A stretch of DNA of 64,000 bases from Casuarina equisetifolia (lineage: Eukaryota > Streptophyta > Magnoliopsida > Fagales > Casuarinaceae): NCBI GenBank assembly GCA_028551475.1, contig CM052361.1, positions 21,031,491 to 21,095,490 on the forward strand, in the 5' to 3' direction. Below the pieces are notes generated by a model. That model was given only the letters and a program-made list of their open reading frames with translations. It did no database searches and was not told where the DNA came from. Shown here one piece after another: positions 60,306 to 64,000 of the stretch. Both the position numbers and the translations under genes were made by a program. Numbering within the stretch: position 1 is the stretch's first letter; every line of letters begins with the position of its first letter.

Positions 60306-61739
60306 GGTAGATTGAATGGTAGTTGTGGCACTCGTGGGGTCGCTTGGTAGGGGATGATTTGTTGACTAGTTGTGCATTCTGCTTCAGTGACTCGTGTGTG
60401 GATAGATAGGCATAGCAACCAGCCATCCCCCCTTGAAATTTGGATCCTGTCGATAATTAGACTTCGGTAATGGGCACCATTTTTGAACTAAACAGCAATC
60501 TTGCTTTGAATATTAACTCTAGTCACAGCAGACGAAAAAGGACAAATCCAAATAATGGTATAGCTTGGAATCTGTAAGGTGGGGAACTGGCGTGGCCTGC
60601 AATTTGGTCTATTGTATACAAATATAAATATATAAGGAAAGGATTTGCGATGCCATATTCCTTTAACATCACCTTTTAGTTCACTTACTTGGAGCTGTGG
60701 TAACTATCTTGGATGGTAAAAACCCTACTGTCAAAAATTTCATATTTTGAAGGCCATTTCTTAGACAGATAGGGAACTTTCAGAAAGTTCGTCTCCAACG
60801 CTTCGATCTTTGGCTATTTGGCCTCTTCTCAATCTCCGGTATTGAAGGCTGAGATCCCACTGCTTGGTTTGCTACGGTAACTGAATCGGGAACTCAAAGA
60901 ATAATTGCATATCTTACACATGCACCACATTCTTGAACAATGTACTGACGAACAAGTTCTATTTGTCAAATACAAAATGCATGTGCTTCAATGGGTAACA
61001 GTTTCTGCACTGTAATAAACAACATTCTGCATTAACTTGTTCACTTGGTGGGTCTTGATCTACTATTCCTACCCTTTAAAGTTACTGTCATTTTCTAGGA
61101 CGTCATAGCGCTGTTTGTAAGGTCCTTTAATATCTAAGACTTTCTTTATAAGGAAAGTTTTGACTGGTTATCTTGGATAACCATTACAATAGTAATGACG
61201 ACACCACCCCGAAATGGTAGCTTCAATTGAGCTTCAATTGAGCTTCACTTAAACTCTATATAGAACATTACAAACAAGCAACGTGACTGATATGACGTCC
61301 CCATCAATTACCCCTAGACAAGTAATTGAGCTTCAATCACACTCACAGATAGGAAGTCCTAAATACAAACCCTGGCAAAAGGGAACTGTAACTCTAGGAC
61401 AAGTCTACACAATGGTTTCTTTAAATTTGGCTTGTAGTGTGTGAAACGTTGCAACTGCTCCTAGCTAGCAATGGGGAAGTTTAATGAAGTACACAGTTAG
61501 ATTCCTTAAATTATGATTGCTTCCTGTTGCTGTCTTTTTCGCGGTCTGATCGGGTCATGCTTTGAGTACTAAACTTTGGTCATGGACTTAAAAGATTAGG
61601 TTCTTTGTTTTTGCCTTGTCTTATTCCTCTAGGTGATTGACGAAGTCTTATAAGCCAAACAAAACCTGAAGATAAAATCATTTACTAGATAAAGGAAATG
61701 TTAAGGGGAATTACAAATTCGTTACTAGATAAGATCGGA
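60306..61739. other. AMT1 upstream region with a segment duplicated at 63430-63660
   Basis: This is the AMT1 leader and promoter side. A stretch at about 60795-61080 is repeated in diverged form near 63425-63665, with shared words such as tctccaacgcttc, gagatnccantgcttggnttgc and gcattaanttgttca. An 11-bp unit GCTTCAATTGA is repeated at 61220-61247. No supported gene. Confidence 0.55.
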
Positions 61740-63286
61740 CACGATTGTACCACTGGTTAAGCATAGCTCATGACATGCCTCAGCACAAGCACAAGGATGG
61801 CGAAAATCATAGCAATGAACAAAGAGCTTAGAGTTATTATCACGACAGAGACAGAAAATGCTGCTGATTTGGGATGCCCTGCTCCTAGCTCATTGCTTAC
61901 ACTCACACTGTCATGTATTACTTGATAAAGTTAAGTTTCATATCGATGATGCTTAATTTGTTTCTTATATTATTATCTTGTATAGGCCTTAAATTTACTC
62001 ATACTTTTACTATTAACTAATTATGAAAAATAAAAAAAGACTGAATGGTTAAAACATGTAAGGAAGGCGAGGACCACTTGTATTGCTAACCTGCAGCCGC
62101 ATTAAAACCTACTGAAATCATGAATACCCATCCTGATATGGTCATGCTCCATGCAGAGAACAACATACTTCCATCAACCATTGCAATGGAGAAGGGCCCT
62201 ACAGACACTCGTACATGTATTTCATATCATAATGTGAGTCTATAAATACCAAAAGGCATAGAATTATTTTAATACAATTTTTTGGGATTTCATCCCACAT
62301 CAAAAGTGAAATTTCATTCTTAGGGTTTTATGTGAGTTGGTGTCTTTCTTCTCTTATGAGCCCTTCTAGGGGAATACCATTGGGTTCACTTAATATGGTA
62401 GTAAAGTAGATTTTTCTTTCCCTTCCAGGCTGATAGCCAAAGAAGCCTTCCATGTTGGTTGAATATCACTTCTTAGCATGGATTGAAGTTTCATTCTCGA
62501 ACCCTTATACAATTGGTGTCTCTCTTTCCTTATGAGCCCTTTTAGGAAAAATACCGGGTCTACTTAATCCAATCTTTATCAACTATTTGTCTACCAAGTA
62601 TATAAGAGAGAGGATACCTACCCCCAGCGGAAGGCGTATTAAAAGGACTGCATACATGGCGCTCATAATTTACCACCACTCATTTGAAGGTTTTATGGTT
62701 GCCACAAGACTCACATCTCTACACAAAAAAGTAACACTGACCAGTCAAATAATAACAGGTCTTCAGCAGAAAGAGACTAGAGTGGAAAATGACTGATTCA
62801 GTAGAATGTGTAAGCTCTATACTGGTACAACATCAACTCCCCTCTGACAAAGGCAGCTAAAAGAAGATAGGAATGGCAGCAGAATCAATAGAGAGTAGAT
62901 GTTGAATGTTTGTTGTAGTGTAAGATATATTTGGCCTCCATTTATGGCCACCACAAACTCTTTTCCTTTACACAACCTTGCCGATGTAGTAGACAATTTC
63001 AGACAGTCCAACAGCCAAGAGAAAGCCTGCAAACTGTGTTTGCATCTCTCACTCATCAAGATGTACACAAAGTGTGCCACCACTATAATCCACCGTGAAA
63101 AGGTTATCACCAATGACGCCCCCAGTAGTCCCCATTCCGGTTGGTAAATCACGAGCCAACTCAGTAATAGGTGCACTGCAAATGTGGTCGCAGAGATGTA
63201 CAAGATAGGAGCCGCTATGCTTTGGGCTTGGAGGAACTTTTGGATGGGAAAGTTGGCAGTGTAGGCAAAGAGTTGCGGTATGAGGC
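61740..63286 (-). pseudogene. Broken MATE efflux carrier (DETOXIFICATION family)
   Basis: Three blocks in the right order on the minus strand match a MATE transporter. Block A (63286 to about 62978) reads [59 protein letters not shown] and ends at [11 protein letters not shown]. Block B (about 62160-62091) reads MTISGWVFMISVGFNAAAG. Block C (about 61903-61740) reads [20 protein letters not shown] and ALVL-type helix residues to LRHVMSYA, then a stop. After that stop the +1 frame would continue [10 protein letters not shown], so a one-base deletion is likely. The first and last parts of the gene are absent, the block C acceptor is out of phase, and foreign repeat-like DNA separates A and B. 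MATE proteins export organic compounds using ion gradients; this copy should not work. Confidence 0.82.
62240..62570. repeat. Two diverged copies of a 100-bp sequence inside the MATE relic
   Basis: Near 62308-62390 and 62485-62565 the words 'tttcattct', 'ttggtgtctnt', 'ttatgagcccttntagg' and 'aataccnttgggtn' recur. They lie between blocks A and B of the MATE relic. The origin is unknown; a transposon end or LTR-derived piece is possible. Confidence 0.45.
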
Positions 63287-64000
63287 CTTGAAAAAGAAAA
63301 GGGCATTACACATAATAGCATCTGAAACTTATTATTATTTCCTAGAACGTCATAATGTCCTGTAACTTCTATGACATTATGATAGGAAACAAAAACTATG
63401 TGGGTCTTACAGAGGAAAAGCCCCTCTCCAACGCTTCAAGATCAGGTCTTATTAAATGTCCTTTTCCCTCTTTCCAGGGTCTGAGGATGAGATTCCAATG
63501 CTTGGCTTGCAACGAATCAGAACCTCACGGAAGGGTAACATGACATCCAACAATGTGCCAGCTAACCATTCTATTTGTCGATTTGATTAGCGTACTATAT
63601 TCTGCACCACAGTTCCCAAGATTGCGCATTAAGTTGTTCATGTGGTGATGCCGTTAATCTACTTTTCTTAATCCTTAAGTGACTGAATGTGGCTTTGGTA
63701 AGACTAGCAGATATTACTGACAGCTAACCAAAAACATATATCACAACAAGATAATCTCAGGGAAACAAAATGCTTTTATTGGTAATTCTAACGGCTTACA
63801 AGCCGCCTATATTTCTTCCAGCTAGTCCAAAAGAAGTAACAAGCAAACCCCATTTATACTACGGTTGTGATAGATGGGGCCATATATACAATCCACTTCA
63901 CAGAAGGGGGCAGAAGTTCAGGAAAGATAGCTCGTGGTCAAATAGGTCCGTACCATCGTCATAGAGTTGTAGATTTAAATATCTATATATGTATATACAT
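63287..64000. other. Right edge: MATE upstream flank and duplicated segment
   Basis: The upstream MATE exons expected to the right of 63286 are not present. The stretch 63425-63665 is the second copy of the segment found upstream of AMT1. Open frames at the edge (63355-63543, 63770-63964) match no family I know. Nothing else is supported. Confidence 0.5.

Noticed and set aside
1..64000. Biosynthetic gene cluster (PRISE, cis-prenyltransferase, transporters CAX/ABCG/AMT/MATE)
   Set aside because: The genes belong to unrelated pathways and their order is explained by old conserved synteny; no co-regulation signal is visible.
1..64000. tRNA, rRNA or microRNA genes
   Set aside because: By eye I found no cloverleaf with both pol III boxes, no rRNA-like stretch and no convincing long hairpin; a dedicated scan could still find one.

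Overview
The window is nuclear DNA from a flowering plant, most likely a eudicot. Genes have many introns with GT-AG borders, intergenic DNA is AT-rich and full of microsatellites, and there is a decayed Ty1/copia LTR element. The protein set (ELF4, PDR-type ABCG, AMT1, CAX, plastid cis-prenyltransferase, a DDB2 with zinc knuckles) is plant-specific. I rebuilt the exons by hand from reading frame, splice borders and family alignment from memory; no database search was run.

Layout from left to right. At 1-311 (-) is the 5' part of an ELF4-family clock gene. At 2298-10208 (-) is a DUF1771/SMR-domain protein in 11 exons. At 11204-13887 (-) is a pfkB-type inositol 3-kinase in 2 exons, and at 15024-17006 (-) a NudC-like CS-domain protein in 5 exons. 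About 3.9 kb without a gene follows, with a 42-bp tandem array. At 20900-23601 (+) is a vacuolar cation/proton exchanger (CAX) in 11 exons. At 26332-27462 (+) is an intronless progesterone 5-beta-reductase/iridoid-synthase-like (PRISE) gene. At 28158-37800 (-) is a full-size PDR transporter of the ABCG31 type in 24 exons. A copia remnant lies at 38263-39593. At 40230-45520 (-) is DDB2 in 11 exons. At 48897-52452 (+) is a plastid-type cis-prenyltransferase in 3 exons. At 55349-58501 (+) is a RING E3-like gene in 5 exons. At 58815-60305 (-) is an AMT1 ammonium transporter. At 61740-63286 (-) are pieces of a broken MATE (DETOXIFICATION) gene.

The genes are not an operon and share no single pathway; they are ordinary, separately transcribed plant genes. 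What links them is gene order. SMR, inositol kinase, NudC-like, PRISE, DDB2, cis-prenyltransferase and RING follow the order I recall for Arabidopsis At5g58720-At5g58787. ELF4-like and ABCG31 recall the neighbours At2g29950/At2g29940. The window therefore looks like a block that Arabidopsis keeps split between two chromosomes.

I found no convincing new biological system. The best leads are an Arg in place of the Walker A Lys in the first ATPase domain of the ABCG31-like protein, a three-copy array of diverged 165-190-bp repeats downstream of the cis-prenyltransferase, duplicated segments flanking the MATE relic, and evening-element-like sites upstream of the ELF4-family gene.
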